The notes: generated by a model not told the origin, from the letters alone. A stretch of DNA of 64,000 nucleotides from Rummeliibacillus sp044763875 (GCF_044763875.1 NZ_JBIWGZ010000007.1:1-64000); one strand, 5' to 3'; numbered from the stretch's first letter, positions 51,684 to 60,019 are shown. Program-made: numbers and translations.

Positions 51684-52507
51684 TGGACATTGTGATGACA
51701 ATAGCGGGCTCTGATAGTGGTGGAGGGGCAGGAATCCAAGCTGATTTAAAAACATTTCAAGAGTTAGGTGTTTTCGGTACATCCGCTATTACTGCACTAA
51801 CTGCACAAAATACTTTAGGGGTAGAAGGGATCTTCCCTGCAACAGCTGAATTTGTACAACAACAAATTGAAGTAGTAATGCAAGATTTACCTGTAAAAGC
51901 TGCCAAAACAGGTATGCTTTTTTCTGCAGAAATAATTGAAGCCGTTGCTCAAAGCTTAAAGGATAAAGAAATCCAGCTTGTTGTTGATCCAGTCATGATT
52001 GCAAAAGGTGGTGCATCTCTCCTTCAATCAGAAGCCATCAAAGCTTTGAAAAGTTCACTACTGCCACTTGCTACTGTACTTACGCCAAATATTCCTGAAG
52101 CAGAAGTAATAAGTGGGAACACGATCAGAACTGCTGCAGATATAGAGAAAGCCGCAAAGATAATTCTTAATATGGGCGTTTCTTGCGTTGTGATGAAAGG
52201 TGGTCATTTAGAAGGTGAAGAAGCGATTGATACGGTTTATTTTCAAGATGGCACATCATTCTCAATGCAAACGAAGCGTATTGATACAAAGCAGACACAT
52301 GGAACAGGTTGCACATTTTCATCTGCAATAGCAGCATTTTTAGGTCAGGGTTATGATTTACGTGAAGCGATCATTGAAGCAAAGAAATTTGTACAATTAG
52401 CGATACAAAATCCTTTAAATATCGGGCACGGCCATGGCCCAACAAATCACTTTGCATATAAAAAGGAAAATGGAGTTTGCGAGGTGACAATCATTGAAAC
52501 GAAATGA
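51683..52507 (+). CDS. thiD: hydroxymethylpyrimidine/phosphomethylpyrimidine kinase
   Basis: Makes HMP-pyrophosphate from HMP by two phosphorylations. 274 residues; GSDSGGGAGIQADLK at the N-terminus, VVDPVMIAKGG, TPNIPEAE and THGTGCTFSSAIAAF near the C-terminus are diagnostic. Coupled to thiM and overlapping thiE by 14 bp. Confidence 0.96.
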   Translation: MDIVMTIAGSDSGGGAGIQADLKTFQELGVFGTSAITALTAQNTLGVEGIFPATAEFVQQQIEVVMQDLPVKAAKTGMLFSAEIIEAVAQSLKDKEIQLVVDPVMIAKGGASLLQSEAIKALKSSLLPLATVLTPNIPEAEVISGNTIRTAADIEKAAKIILNMGVSCVVMKGGHLEGEEAIDTVYFQDGTSFSMQTKRIDTKQTHGTGCTFSSAIAAFLGQGYDLREAIIEAKKFVQLAIQNPLNIGHGHGPTNHFAYKKENGVCEVTIIETK

Positions 52508-53117
52508 TTTAGCTGTTTACTTTATTATGGGAACACGAAATTGTATTGATAGCCCTTTAGAGGTACTTGAGGAAGCATTAAAAGCAGGAGTAACTATTTT
52601 CCAATTACGAGAAAAAGGGGAGGCTGCGTTAAAAGAGCATGATTTAGAATATTTTGCCATAGCGTGTCAAACGTTATGTAAGCATTACAATGTTCCCTTT
52701 ATTGTGAATGATGATGTTGATCTTGCTTTGAAGATTAATGCAGATGGTGTGCATGTAGGACAAGATGATATAGCTCTTGAAGCAATTCGAACAAAATTCA
52801 AAGGCAAAATTGTAGGGATCTCTGTGCATACGAAAGAGGAAATGGAGAAGGCAGTGATAGGTGGAGCGGATTATGTTGGCATTGGACCAATTTATGAAAC
52901 AAAATCAAAATCAGATGCGAAAAAGCCAGCAGGTGTAACATTTTTACACCAAGCAAGAGTCATGTATCCTGATTTCCCACTTGTCGCGATTGGTGGAATT
53001 ACAGAGCAAAATGCACATGAAGTACGGCAAGCAGGAGCAGATGGAGTTGCCGTCATATCAGCCATTAGTGAAAGTCCTAATAGAAAGGCGACAATTCAGT
53101 CTTTTTCTTCTTTATAA
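52494..53117 (+). CDS. thiE: thiamine-phosphate synthase
   Basis: Joins HMP-pyrophosphate and thiazole phosphate to thiamine phosphate. 207-residue TIM barrel with FQLREKG, FIVNDDVDLALKINADGVHVGQDD, VGIGPIYETKSKSDA and VAIGGI. The TTG start lies eight bases after GAGGTG. Last gene of the operon. The operon lacks thiC, thiG, thiS and thiO, so it serves salvage, not complete synthesis. Confidence 0.96.
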   Translation: MKRNDLAVYFIMGTRNCIDSPLEVLEEALKAGVTIFQLREKGEAALKEHDLEYFAIACQTLCKHYNVPFIVNDDVDLALKINADGVHVGQDDIALEAIRTKFKGKIVGISVHTKEEMEKAVIGGADYVGIGPIYETKSKSDAKKPAGVTFLHQARVMYPDFPLVAIGGITEQNAHEVRQAGADGVAVISAISESPNRKATIQSFSSL

Positions 53118-53154
53118 AAGAAAACAGCTTCAAAAAATAATTATTATCCATTTC

Positions 53155-53191
53155 AATAACACTTTGAATTATATAGATTCAAAGTGTTATT
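53155..53191. terminator. terminator after the thi operon
   Basis: AATAACACTTTGAAT / ATTCAAAGTGTTATT, 15 perfect base pairs; the T-tract is poor on the plus strand. Confidence 0.75.
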
Positions 53192-53220
53192 AAATGTTTT
53201 AAGTTTAAGTATTTTATTAT

Positions 53221-53568
53221 TCATGAATGCCAGAATACAAGTAATATTTTATTTAGTATGAATATCAATCCGTATACACACGCTACTGCTACTTTTCCTA
53301 AGCTAATTAATAGCAGGACGGGCAATAAGAAAATTATCATTTCTAATATGAAATGAGCAGTTGCAGGTAGAGGAATATTGGCTTTTGGAGAACCAAACAA
53401 AGCCCAGATTACTGCGATGCTTAAAGGAATTGAAATACTGAGTATCCCTTTTTGAATATGGGTATTCCCCGTTTGAAATCCCCAGTAACCATAAAGTATA
53501 AGACCAGTAAGTTCTAATATAAAGCGTAATCCTAAGTTCATCATCTCAAGAATTGTTAAAAAGACCAT
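53221..53568 (-). CDS. DUF2568 family (YrdB-like) membrane protein
   Basis: 115 residues with four hydrophobic segments (about 14-30, 40-58, 68-88, 92-112) and the family segment LRFILELTGLILYGYWGF near the N-terminus. Function unknown. ATG at 53568 is seven bases behind GAGG; an ATG two codons upstream is also possible. Third gene of the minus-strand MBL-TetR operon, 34 bp after tetR. Confidence 0.85.
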   Translation of the reverse strand: MVFLTILEMMNLGLRFILELTGLILYGYWGFQTGNTHIQKGILSISIPLSIAVIWALFGSPKANIPLPATAHFILEMIIFLLPVLLLISLGKVAVACVYGLIFILNKILLVFWHS

Positions 53569-53601
53569 TCTCATACCTCTTTCTATTTAGTCTTCAGAAC
53601 A

Positions 53602-54168
53602 TTAAGCTATCGAGTGAATTCCTTCAATAAAAGTATTGATTAAAATGGATAGACTTTTATCAATATCCAATGGTATTCCAAAGCCACCCATATGTTCGAT
53701 TGACGTAAAACCATGCAGAATACTACGTAATCCTCTAACCATATGAACTGCCATTTCTTTTTGTAAACCATAGGCTTCGAGAACTTGCATCACTAGATCA
53801 ACGATTAATTGTTGCTGATGCTGTAGTTCTGAATCTTCAGGATTTGGAAATCGAGTTGTAGCATCATAAAGACCTGGGTGTGTTCTTACAAATTGAACAT
53901 ACGCTTCACTAATTTTGCGGATTGCATCGTCTCCCGATGTCCCTATTGCAGCATGTAGCATGTATTGATAAAGCTTTTTAAGCCCTTGAATAGCTAAGGC
54001 CTGTTTCAATTCTGAAAGACTATTCACATGATTGTATAAGGAAGGTGGACGGATTTGCAATTCTTTAGCTAATAAACTCAGAGATAGTTCATCTAACCCT
54101 TTTTCATCAATGATGTCAGTTGCTTTTTGAAGTACAATATTAAAATCTATCTTCATGCGAGGGGCCAT
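53602..54168 (-). CDS. TetR/AcrR family transcriptional regulator
   Basis: 188 residues. Helix-turn-helix at about 25-50 (LSLSLLAKELQIRPPSLYNHV) and a C-terminal WHG-type effector domain (LRSILHGFTSIEHMGGFG). Ribosome site AGGAGGTG. Lies 28 bp after the metallo-hydrolase gene, and two matching operators lie before that gene, so it probably represses its own operon. Confidence 0.92.
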   Translation of the reverse strand: MAPRMKIDFNIVLQKATDIIDEKGLDELSLSLLAKELQIRPPSLYNHVNSLSELKQALAIQGLKKLYQYMLHAAIGTSGDDAIRKISEAYVQFVRTHPGLYDATTRFPNPEDSELQHQQQLIVDLVMQVLEAYGLQKEMAVHMVRGLRSILHGFTSIEHMGGFGIPLDIDKSLSILINTFIEGIHSIA

Positions 54169-54196
54169 TTTTTCTTCACCTCCTAATCACTTCCTA

Positions 54197-54910
54197 TTAT
54201 TTGGTTTTTAATAATCGCGAAGCATCATCGATTGCTTGCTTCATCGCTTGTATAGGTTTTTCAATCATTTGCCCATGTCCAACAGCTAGTAAACTTGGAT
54301 TTAGGTCTATTAGTTTTTTTGCACTGTCGACCGCAACTTGTTTATTCCAAGTAGCGAGTGCAGGAAATGGGAAAGAAGGTTTTAAAACACCTGAAACGGC
54401 TATTCCACCTCTGATTTGAAAAGCATCCCCGGCGATTAGATTACCATTACGAGTATCCAATAATGCTATGGAGCCAGGCGTATGCCCTGGAGCAGTAACA
54501 ACTTCGAGTGAACCTATAAGATTCCCATCTTTCAACAATATATCTGGCTTCGTTTGAATTTTCTTTGGAATCCCTCCCCGAATTGGAGAAGAAGGCTCAT
54601 CTTCCAGAAGTTTTGTATCTCCTTTTAGTAAGAGTGCATCACGTGCAGAAATACTTACTTGAACGTTTGGCAATGAAGCTTTTAATGCATCCAAGGAACC
54701 TACATGGTCATTGTGAGCATGCGTCAAAACGATATTTGCTATGGGTTTTCCAATCTTTTGTGAAGCTTTTATAATACTTTTTGCACTATAAGGAAGCCCT
54801 GCATCAATTAGAGTAAGTCGATCCGTCTCTTCAATCAGATAACAGTTCACCGGAAATACATTAGGCATAAAGGATAACTGAAATATATAATCATTTTTCG
54901 TGATTTTCAT
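54197..54910 (-). CDS. MBL-fold metallo-hydrolase
   Basis: 237 residues with the metallo-beta-lactamase metal motif THAHNDHVGS (HxHxDH), APGHTPGS and AVGHGQ, which provide the zinc or iron ligands. Substrate unknown; glyoxalase II-like or lactonase-like enzymes share this pattern. Ribosome site AAGGAG. First gene of the operon; two TetR-like operators begin 18 bases upstream of its start. Confidence 0.92.
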   Translation of the reverse strand: MKITKNDYIFQLSFMPNVFPVNCYLIEETDRLTLIDAGLPYSAKSIIKASQKIGKPIANIVLTHAHNDHVGSLDALKASLPNVQVSISARDALLLKGDTKLLEDEPSSPIRGGIPKKIQTKPDILLKDGNLIGSLEVVTAPGHTPGSIALLDTRNGNLIAGDAFQIRGGIAVSGVLKPSFPFPALATWNKQVAVDSAKKLIDLNPSLLAVGHGQMIEKPIQAMKQAIDDASRLLKTK

Positions 54911-54927
54911 GGCGTACTCCTTCCGAA

Positions 54928-54965
54928 AACTAATTTAATTAGTTAATTAACTAATAACATTAGTT
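54928..54965. promoter_or_regulatory. two phased 17-bp operators between the MBL and HIT genes
   Basis: AACTAAT-TTA-ATTAGTT (54928-54944) and AACTAAT-AAC-ATTAGTT (54949-54965): identical half-sites, same 3-base centre length, 21 bases apart (two helical turns). The overlap also creates the 16-bp palindrome TTAGTTAATTAACTAA. Best candidate ligand is the TetR protein encoded in the operon. Confidence 0.75.
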
Positions 54966-55079
54966 TATGCTATTTTAAATAAAAAAGATACATAAATGGT
55001 AGAAATTAACGATAATAAAATAAGCGAAATATTGTGGGAATATATGATTGTTAATGAAATCACTTTTACGGAGGTCGCT

Positions 55080-55562
55080 ATGAGAGAAATAATTTTATCC
55101 AATGGAAAGGTTGTTCAAGTAGAATGTTTAAGCTGTGCACTTACAAGTGGAGAGATTATGCCTGATGGAGGTGTCATAACAGAAACTAAATATTTTCATG
55201 CGCATCAAGATGTTGCCTATCCGATTAAAGGTTTAATTATTTTAGCATCTAAGCGTCACATTAAATGCTTTGATGAATTAACGGAAGAAGAAAAAATTGA
55301 TTATATTTACTTATTATCTAAGATAAGAAAAGCTCAAAGAGAAGTTTTAGGAATCGAATACGTTTATTATTTTTATAACGAAGATACAACACATCATTTT
55401 CACATATGGATGGTTCCACGATATGACTGGATGTACGACTTCGGTCGTTCCGTAGAATCAGTTAGACCAGTTCTTCTTCATGCTAGAAACAATATGAACA
55501 ATGAAGAAAATATGAAAGAAGTAATGGATGCAATCAAAGTATTAACGATAGCCTTGAATAAT
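55080..55562 (+). CDS. HIT-like (histidine triad) family protein
   Basis: About 160 residues. The HIT nucleotide-binding motif appears as THHFHIWMVPR (about 115-125) after the Cys-containing VECLSCALTSGEI segment near the start and AHQDVAYPIKGLIILASKRH. Probably hydrolyses or transfers nucleotidyl groups. The ATG at 55080 follows ACGGAGG; the frame is open from 54996, but that part is unrelated. Divergent from the MBL gene, sharing the operator region. Confidence 0.88.
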
Positions 55563-55639
55563 TAAGTATTCTATATGGCGCGTTAACTACCATCTACATA
55601 AAGTAACGATCTGCGATCTCAAGTAAAAATGAATAAAAG

Positions 55640-55680
55640 GAAAGCGTTCTAATGATTTCTATTAGAGCGCTTTTTATCCT
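55640..55680. terminator. bidirectional terminator
   Basis: AAAGCGTTCTAAT / ATTAGAGCGCTTT between convergent genes, with T-rich sequence on the plus strand. Confidence 0.85.
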
Positions 55681-55708
55681 TTTTAAAATCATTAAAGCAA
55701 ACTTTTAT

Positions 55709-55936
55709 TTAATCGTAATGAGAACGTGTGATGAAGACAGATAAGACCATTAACCAAAACATTATACAGATTAAGCCCAATATAAAAGTAAACTCATAAT
55801 GAGGACCAATCCAACAAACGAATATTGTATAAACAAAAGTAGCTACAAAACTAAGCCAAAAGATTCTTTTCATACTTACACTTACATGAAAAAGTATAAA
55901 TCCAAAGGAAATAAATAAGGGCAGATATATAAGCAT
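55709..55936 (-). CDS. hypothetical small membrane protein
   Basis: 75 residues if the ATG at 55936 is used (90 from an ATG at 55981). Three hydrophobic segments separated by short loops (MKR; GPHYE). AAGGAGG lies 14 bases before 55936, a long spacing, while the upstream ATG has no ribosome site; the start is unsettled. Not recognised. Divergent from the DoxX-like gene. Confidence 0.6.
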   Translation of the reverse strand: MLIYLPLFISFGFILFHVSVSMKRIFWLSFVATFVYTIFVCWIGPHYEFTFILGLICIMFWLMVLSVFITRSHYD

Positions 55937-56046
55937 ATTTCTTTCGATCGCCTCCTTAAAAAATGAATTTCCCGTCATCAATAAAATATTAAATTAGTTT
56001 CTGTTTTGAAATTATGACTTTTTGATAAATCTACTTCTAAACGTAA

Positions 56047-56071
56047 TACTACGAGACTATGATATGTAGTA
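56047..56071. promoter_or_regulatory. interrupted palindrome upstream of the DoxX-like gene
   Basis: TACTAC-N13-GTAGTA lies between the two divergent membrane-protein genes. Similar TACTA dyads are bound by MarR/DUF24-type redox regulators in Bacilli, so this may be an operator; none of these regulators is encoded nearby. Confidence 0.35.
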
Positions 56072-56102
56072 GAAAGAAATATATGATAAAGGAGGAGTTG
56101 CT

Positions 56103-56474
56103 ATTTTAAAGAAGTCTTCAGTTGGTCTAATTCAATTTTTGCTAGGTCTTGCGTTTATGTATTTTGGTTATATGAAGTTAACTGCCAATCCAATTCATGT
56201 AGAAAATTTTACTGAAGTGTATGGCTATGGAAAGATCATCATGTATGGGGTAGGAGCAGTTGAAGTAACATCAGCTATAGGCTTATTAATAGGTTTTTGG
56301 AAGAAAGGTTTTGTGCCGATTTCGAGTGGAGCATTAGCAGTTGTGATGGTTGGAGCTACATCCACACATTTAATGGTTGGGCAAGGTCTAGAGATCGCTA
56401 TGAAGCCCTTTATATTCTTCGTATTAAACTCAGTTATATTTTTGGTATCCACTAGTGAAAGTGTAGAAGACTAA
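56103..56474 (+). CDS. DoxX family membrane protein, apparent ATT start
   Basis: 123 residues, four transmembrane segments. The first canonical start, TTG at 56139, would cut the first helix. Starting at ATT 56103 gives LKKSSVGLIQFLLGLAFMYF, the normal DoxX N-terminus, and places the codon seven bases after AGGAGG. No ATG, GTG or TTG is in that position. DoxX-like proteins are often linked to redox or thiol stress. A TTG start is the alternative. Confidence 0.75.
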   Translation: MLKKSSVGLIQFLLGLAFMYFGYMKLTANPIHVENFTEVYGYGKIIMYGVGAVEVTSAIGLLIGFWKKGFVPISSGALAVVMVGATSTHLMVGQGLEIAMKPFIFFVLNSVIFLVSTSESVED

Positions 56475-56674
56475 ATTAAAAATTAGTTATGTAAAAGAAA
56501 AACTAGAGTTTACTTATTAAATAAATAGAATTGAAGTGATAATTACTTCGATAAAGGGCTATCTAGAAAATCTCTTTCTAAGATAGTCCATTTTATTTCT
56601 GAATTTTTAGTTATTTATTATTCACGAAAATACAATGGTGTATAATTAGGAAAAATAGAAAGGAGTGTATAGAC

Positions 56675-57238
56675 ATGCTAAAGAGGAAGTACGGAAATCG
56701 ACCTGATTGGAAACGCATTTTACAAAAGAGTTATGCACAATCTTATCTTGATACGAAAGAATTTAAAGGCTATATCGCATTACTCGATATGGTTAAAGTA
56801 GCTAGCCCGCTCTATGTGAATCATGAAGAAGAAAATATATGTATTGTTGATGATGGCTATATGTGGTTACAGCAGTTTCCTAGTAACAGCAATCACGCAA
56901 TAACCACTACATTTGATAGGAACGGCAATATCGTATATACATATGTTGATATTTGCCTCCGTAATGGTGAAGAAAACGATATACCCTATATGGATGATTT
57001 ATATTTGGATATCGTGGTATTACCTTCAGAAAAGACCTTTCTATTAGATGAAGATGAATTAGAAGAGGCTTTACAAAATGGAGAAATTGATCAGGCTCAG
57101 TATGATTTAGCATGGAAAGAAACAAATACACTCATGAATCTATTACATACCGGAAGTTTTAAGTTATTAAATTTAGCACAGAAGCATAAAGAGATTTTAG
57201 AGATATTAAAGCAAGAAAGCGAGGGAAAAGATAAATGA
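56675..57238 (+). CDS. DUF402 family protein (nucleoside di/triphosphatase-like)
   Basis: 187 residues. The beta-barrel DUF402 core is shown by YMWLQQFPSNSNHAITTTFD, VYTYVDICLRNG and IPYMDDLYLDIVVLP, with Asp residues for metal binding; the second half is helical (LDEDELEEALQNGEI). Characterised relatives hydrolyse nucleoside di- and triphosphates. The stop overlaps the next start by four bases. AAAGGAG precedes the ATG. Confidence 0.88.
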   Translation: MLKRKYGNRPDWKRILQKSYAQSYLDTKEFKGYIALLDMVKVASPLYVNHEEENICIVDDGYMWLQQFPSNSNHAITTTFDRNGNIVYTYVDICLRNGEENDIPYMDDLYLDIVVLPSEKTFLLDEDELEEALQNGEIDQAQYDLAWKETNTLMNLLHTGSFKLLNLAQKHKEILEILKQESEGKDK

Positions 57239-57744
57239 TCAATGAAAGATACCCAATTGGACAGTTCGAATATGATGATATTATTTCAAAAGAACAAGTT
57301 GCGCAGTGGATCGAAGAAATCCACTCATTACCACAACAGCTAAAAGAAGTTGTTAAAGATCTAAGAGAAGAAGATCTCAATAGAACATATTGCCCAAATA
57401 GCTGGACAGTAAGCCAGCTTGTGCATCACCTCGCGGATAGCCATATGAATGGTTATATTCGAATGAAACTTGCCATTACAGAGGAAATGCCAACGATTAA
57501 ACCCTATGAAGAGGCGGAATGGGCAGAGCTACCGGATTATAGTTTGCCTATGACGGTATCATTACATCTTATCGAAAGCCTTCATGAGAGATGGGCTTAT
57601 TTGCTTCAAAAGTTAACTGAAGAACAGTTGAAAAGAACTTTCCTTCATCCTGTTTCAAGCATTACAACAGTGGAAAAAAGTATTGGCATTTATGCATGGC
57701 ATGGTAAACATCACCTAGCACATATTCAAAATGCTTTAGCATAA
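57235..57744 (+). CDS. YfiT-like DinB-fold metal-dependent hydrolase/bacillithiol transferase
   Basis: 169 residues, four-helix DinB_2 fold. The three zinc-binding His are in LVHHLADSHMN (about 65) and WHGKHHLAHI (C-terminal), and YPIGQFEYDD opens the protein as in YfiT. YfiT-type enzymes (BstA) transfer bacillithiol to electrophiles. Translationally coupled to the DUF402 gene. Confidence 0.9.
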   Translation: MINERYPIGQFEYDDIISKEQVAQWIEEIHSLPQQLKEVVKDLREEDLNRTYCPNSWTVSQLVHHLADSHMNGYIRMKLAITEEMPTIKPYEEAEWAELPDYSLPMTVSLHLIESLHERWAYLLQKLTEEQLKRTFLHPVSSITTVEKSIGIYAWHGKHHLAHIQNALA

Positions 57745-57777
57745 AGTTGCACTCAACACATGGAGAGAGTAATTTAA

Positions 57778-57849
57778 ATGGTTGAATTATTAAACAAGTT
57801 GTCATTAAAATTGCATGTCTATTATCTCTTCGATATGATAAAAATATAA
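57778..57849 (+). CDS. possible 23-residue peptide
   Basis: MVELLNKLSLKLHVYYLFDM then IKI, preceded by GGAGAGAG at eight bases, between the two DinB-fold genes. Composition is amphipathic. No family recognised; it may be a chance frame. Confidence 0.25.
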   Translation: MVELLNKLSLKLHVYYLFDMIKI

Positions 57850-57877
57850 AACTTATCTTCAAATAGGAGTGGAATGT

Positions 57878-58348
57878 ATGTATCGTAAAGTAGAGGATTT
57901 TCTAGAAGATTGGACAGTTTCTTCATTAGGAACATTGAAAGTATTTAAAGCTATTACAAATGATAAGTTTAATCAGTCCATTGTAGAAGGGCATAATACA
58001 CTAGGTTGGTTAGCATGGCACCTTGTTAGTGCGGGTGCAGCATTTGGCCATTTGGCTGAACTTCAAGTACCTGGACCAGGACGCAATCAAGAAATGCCAA
58101 CAAGTTTAGCTGAAATCATTGATACTTATGAACAACTTGCAGAAGCCTATAAAAAAGAAGTAGCAAAACTAACTGATGCAGATCTTTTGGAAGAGGTAAA
58201 TGGCTTCGGTGGACCAACTTTGCGCGGCAAGCTTTTACGTGCATTAATCGACCATCAAACACATCATCGTGGACAAATGACGGTATTATTACGTCAAGCT
58301 GGATTGCCAGTACCAGGTGTTATGGGTCCAACAAGAGAAATGCAATAA
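57878..58348 (+). CDS. DinB family protein
   Basis: 156 residues, four-helix DinB fold with three metal-ligand His: GWLAWHLVSAG (about 48), then DHQTHHRGQMTVLLRQAG near the C-terminus. Usually damage- or thiol-related with unknown substrates. The ATG at 57878 is eight bases from AGGAG; a GTG three codons earlier is possible. May belong to the operon begun at 56675. Confidence 0.93.
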   Translation: MYRKVEDFLEDWTVSSLGTLKVFKAITNDKFNQSIVEGHNTLGWLAWHLVSAGAAFGHLAELQVPGPGRNQEMPTSLAEIIDTYEQLAEAYKKEVAKLTDADLLEEVNGFGGPTLRGKLLRALIDHQTHHRGQMTVLLRQAGLPVPGVMGPTREMQ

Positions 58349-58462
58349 TAGAAATTAAATTCTAAAGATTTTGTGGGCTCGTCCAATTGTATAATCTTGG
58401 AGGATTAACACTTGTACCATTATATTTATGATAATCACAATTTGAAGAAAAACTATTTTCTA

Positions 58463-58491
58463 TTGACATACAAATAATTAAATAATAAGAT
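58463..58491 (+). promoter_or_regulatory. sigma-A promoter of the tetR gene
   Basis: Perfect TTGACA, 17 bases, TAAGAT. The operator at 58491-58512 starts at the end of the -10, ideal for repression. Confidence 0.7.
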
Positions 58492-58512
58492 ACATACATA
58501 TAAATGTATGTA
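58491..58512. promoter_or_regulatory. TetR operator 1
   Basis: TACATACAT-ATAA-ATGTATGTA, 24 bases before the tetR start. Half-sites recur in operator 2. Confidence 0.75.
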
Positions 58513-58535
58513 AAAGGGAAAAAGGGGTGGTATTT

Positions 58536-59192
58536 TTGCCACGCAATAAACACCCAGAAATAACAGAACAGCGTATATTAGATACTGCAACTAAACTTTT
58601 CCTTGAAAAAGGATGGGAACAGACAACAATTCAAAATATTGTTGATGAATTAGGCGATTTGACTAGAGGTGCGTTTTATCATCATTTTAAATCTAAAGAA
58701 GATATTATCAATGCAGTTCTCGATCGATTGGCTTTAGAAAATAATCCATTTGAAAAAACAAAGAAAATGACTGAATTAAATGGTTTAGAAAAACTAAAAA
58801 GTGCTTTTTCTCTATCCTTTACTAATGAAGGACAGCTCGATGCAATCAAGTCTATTCCGACTATTTTAAAAAGCCCCCAAATTATTGCCAATCAATTAAA
58901 GGACTGTATCAACACAGGAGCTCCTGATATACAATCCTTTATTGAAGAAGGTGTGATGGACGGTTCACTTTCCATCCACTACCCAAAGCAGGCTGCTGAA
59001 ACTCTTATGCTACTGACAAATATTTGGTTGAGTCCAATTATTTTTTCAGTAGATACAGAAGAATATATGCAAAAAGTAAAACACTTACAGGAATTGTTTA
59101 ACGGTATTGGTCTACCAATTATTGATGAAGAAATACTAACAGTTCTTGAAACTTTTCATAAAGAAATCTGCAATTTAAATAGACTGTCATAA
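58536..59192 (+). CDS. TetR/AcrR family transcriptional regulator
   Basis: 218 residues. Helix-turn-helix domain RILDTATKLFLEKGWEQTTI then LTRGAFYHHFKSKEDII; the ligand domain is not recognisable. TTG at 58536 is preferred because AAGGGGTGG lies at the right distance; GTG 58527 is also in frame. Matching operators lie before this gene and before the next one, so it should regulate both. Confidence 0.92.
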   Translation: MPRNKHPEITEQRILDTATKLFLEKGWEQTTIQNIVDELGDLTRGAFYHHFKSKEDIINAVLDRLALENNPFEKTKKMTELNGLEKLKSAFSLSFTNEGQLDAIKSIPTILKSPQIIANQLKDCINTGAPDIQSFIEEGVMDGSLSIHYPKQAAETLMLLTNIWLSPIIFSVDTEEYMQKVKHLQELFNGIGLPIIDEEILTVLETFHKEICNLNRLS

Positions 59193-59216
59193 GGCAGTTT
59201 ATTTTTTTGATAACAT

Positions 59217-59236
59217 ACATACATATATATGTATGT
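59217..59236. promoter_or_regulatory. TetR operator 2
   Basis: ACATACAT-ATAT-ATGTATGT, a perfect 20-bp palindrome with the same half-sites and spacing as operator 1, 24 bases after the tetR stop. Confidence 0.75.
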
Positions 59237-59264
59237 TAAACTTCTAACATTTGGAGGGATACAA

Positions 59265-59333
59265 ATAACAATAATAGCTGGAATCATTGTTGCAAGCATT
59301 GTAATGAAAAAAATTTGCTGTATGGAGGTCTAA
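59265..59333 (+). CDS. possible 22-residue hydrophobic peptide with ATA start
   Basis: Frame (I)TIIAGIIVASIVMKKICCM then EV, stop at 59331-59333. GGAGGG lies six bases before the ATA at 59265. The peptide is one short hydrophobic span with a KK-x-CC end. No ATG, GTG or TTG is available in the correct position, so either an ATA start, a damaged gene, or chance. Lies under TetR operator 2. Confidence 0.3.
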   Translation: MTIIAGIIVASIVMKKICCMEV

Positions 59334-59338
59334 CAGAT

Positions 59339-59551
59339 ATGGAACAAAAAATTGAAAGATATATAGACAATACCCTTGATAATATTGGTCCTCAACTTTT
59401 TTTGGGTAATATCATTTTAGGTATCATCCTTATTTTTTTAGGCATTATTTTTATTGTGAAAAAGTCTTCGAAAAGAAATTTGAAAACAGTCGGATTGTTT
59501 TGTGTTGGATTCGGTGGAGTCTCAATTGTAAGTGGTTTAGCGCAGATTTGA
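59339..59551 (+). CDS. small membrane protein, two transmembrane segments
   Basis: 70 residues: short acidic/amphipathic head (MEQKIERYIDNTLDN), hydrophobic segments about 20-40 and 52-70, with a basic KKSSKRNLK turn between. GGAGG nine bases before the ATG. Probably the target gene of the TetR regulator upstream. Not recognised. Confidence 0.75.
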   Translation: MEQKIERYIDNTLDNIGPQLFLGNIILGIILIFLGIIFIVKKSSKRNLKTVGLFCVGFGGVSIVSGLAQI

Positions 59552-59577
59552 TTTTTGGGTTGATATGTATTTTAGAA

Positions 59578-59615
59578 GCGAGGCTACCATACAGTTGTGG
59601 TAGCCTTCTTCTTTT
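59578..59615. terminator. bidirectional terminator
   Basis: AGGCTACCAT / GTGGTAGCCT with T-rich tail, between convergent genes. Confidence 0.8.
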
Positions 59616-60001
59616 TAGACTAGAGGATTATAAGTGAATTGCCACGAAATACCGAAACGATCCTGTACCCAAGTAAATAATTCAGAGAAACCGTAGTTGT
59701 TTAATTCCATCAGTGTCATACCGCCATCAGAAACTACTGTAGCATATCGTTCAATTTCTTCTTTTGCTTCACATACGATAAAAAGTGAGAAAGAAGGTGT
59801 AAAGTCAAAATTATGTTTTATAGTACTATCGTTCATTAAAATCCGATAACCTTTGAAATCTAGCTCTGCCATTGCAACTTGAGTTGAATCAGGCATATAC
59901 GCTACTTTAATGAGTGAGAGGTCAGTAAACCATTCTTGATATTGTTCAATCGCTTCTTTTGCTTGTCCTTGGAACATTAGAAATGCTTTAGCGTCTTTCA
60001 T
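59615..60001 (-). CDS. VOC superfamily protein (PhnB/YjdN-like)
   Basis: 128 residues. AFLMFQGQAKEAIEQYQEWF, VAMAELDFKGYRILMNDS and the C-terminal FTWVQDRFGISWQFTYNP are typical of the PhnB-like branch, often misnamed demethylubiquinone methyltransferase. Activity unknown. Ribosome site AAAGGAGA. Follows the YdeI-like gene by 18 bp on the same strand. Confidence 0.92.
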   Translation of the reverse strand: MKDAKAFLMFQGQAKEAIEQYQEWFTDLSLIKVAYMPDSTQVAMAELDFKGYRILMNDSTIKHNFDFTPSFSLFIVCEAKEEIERYATVVSDGGMTLMELNNYGFSELFTWVQDRFGISWQFTYNPLV

Positions 60002-60019
60002 ATGACATTCTCCTTTTGT

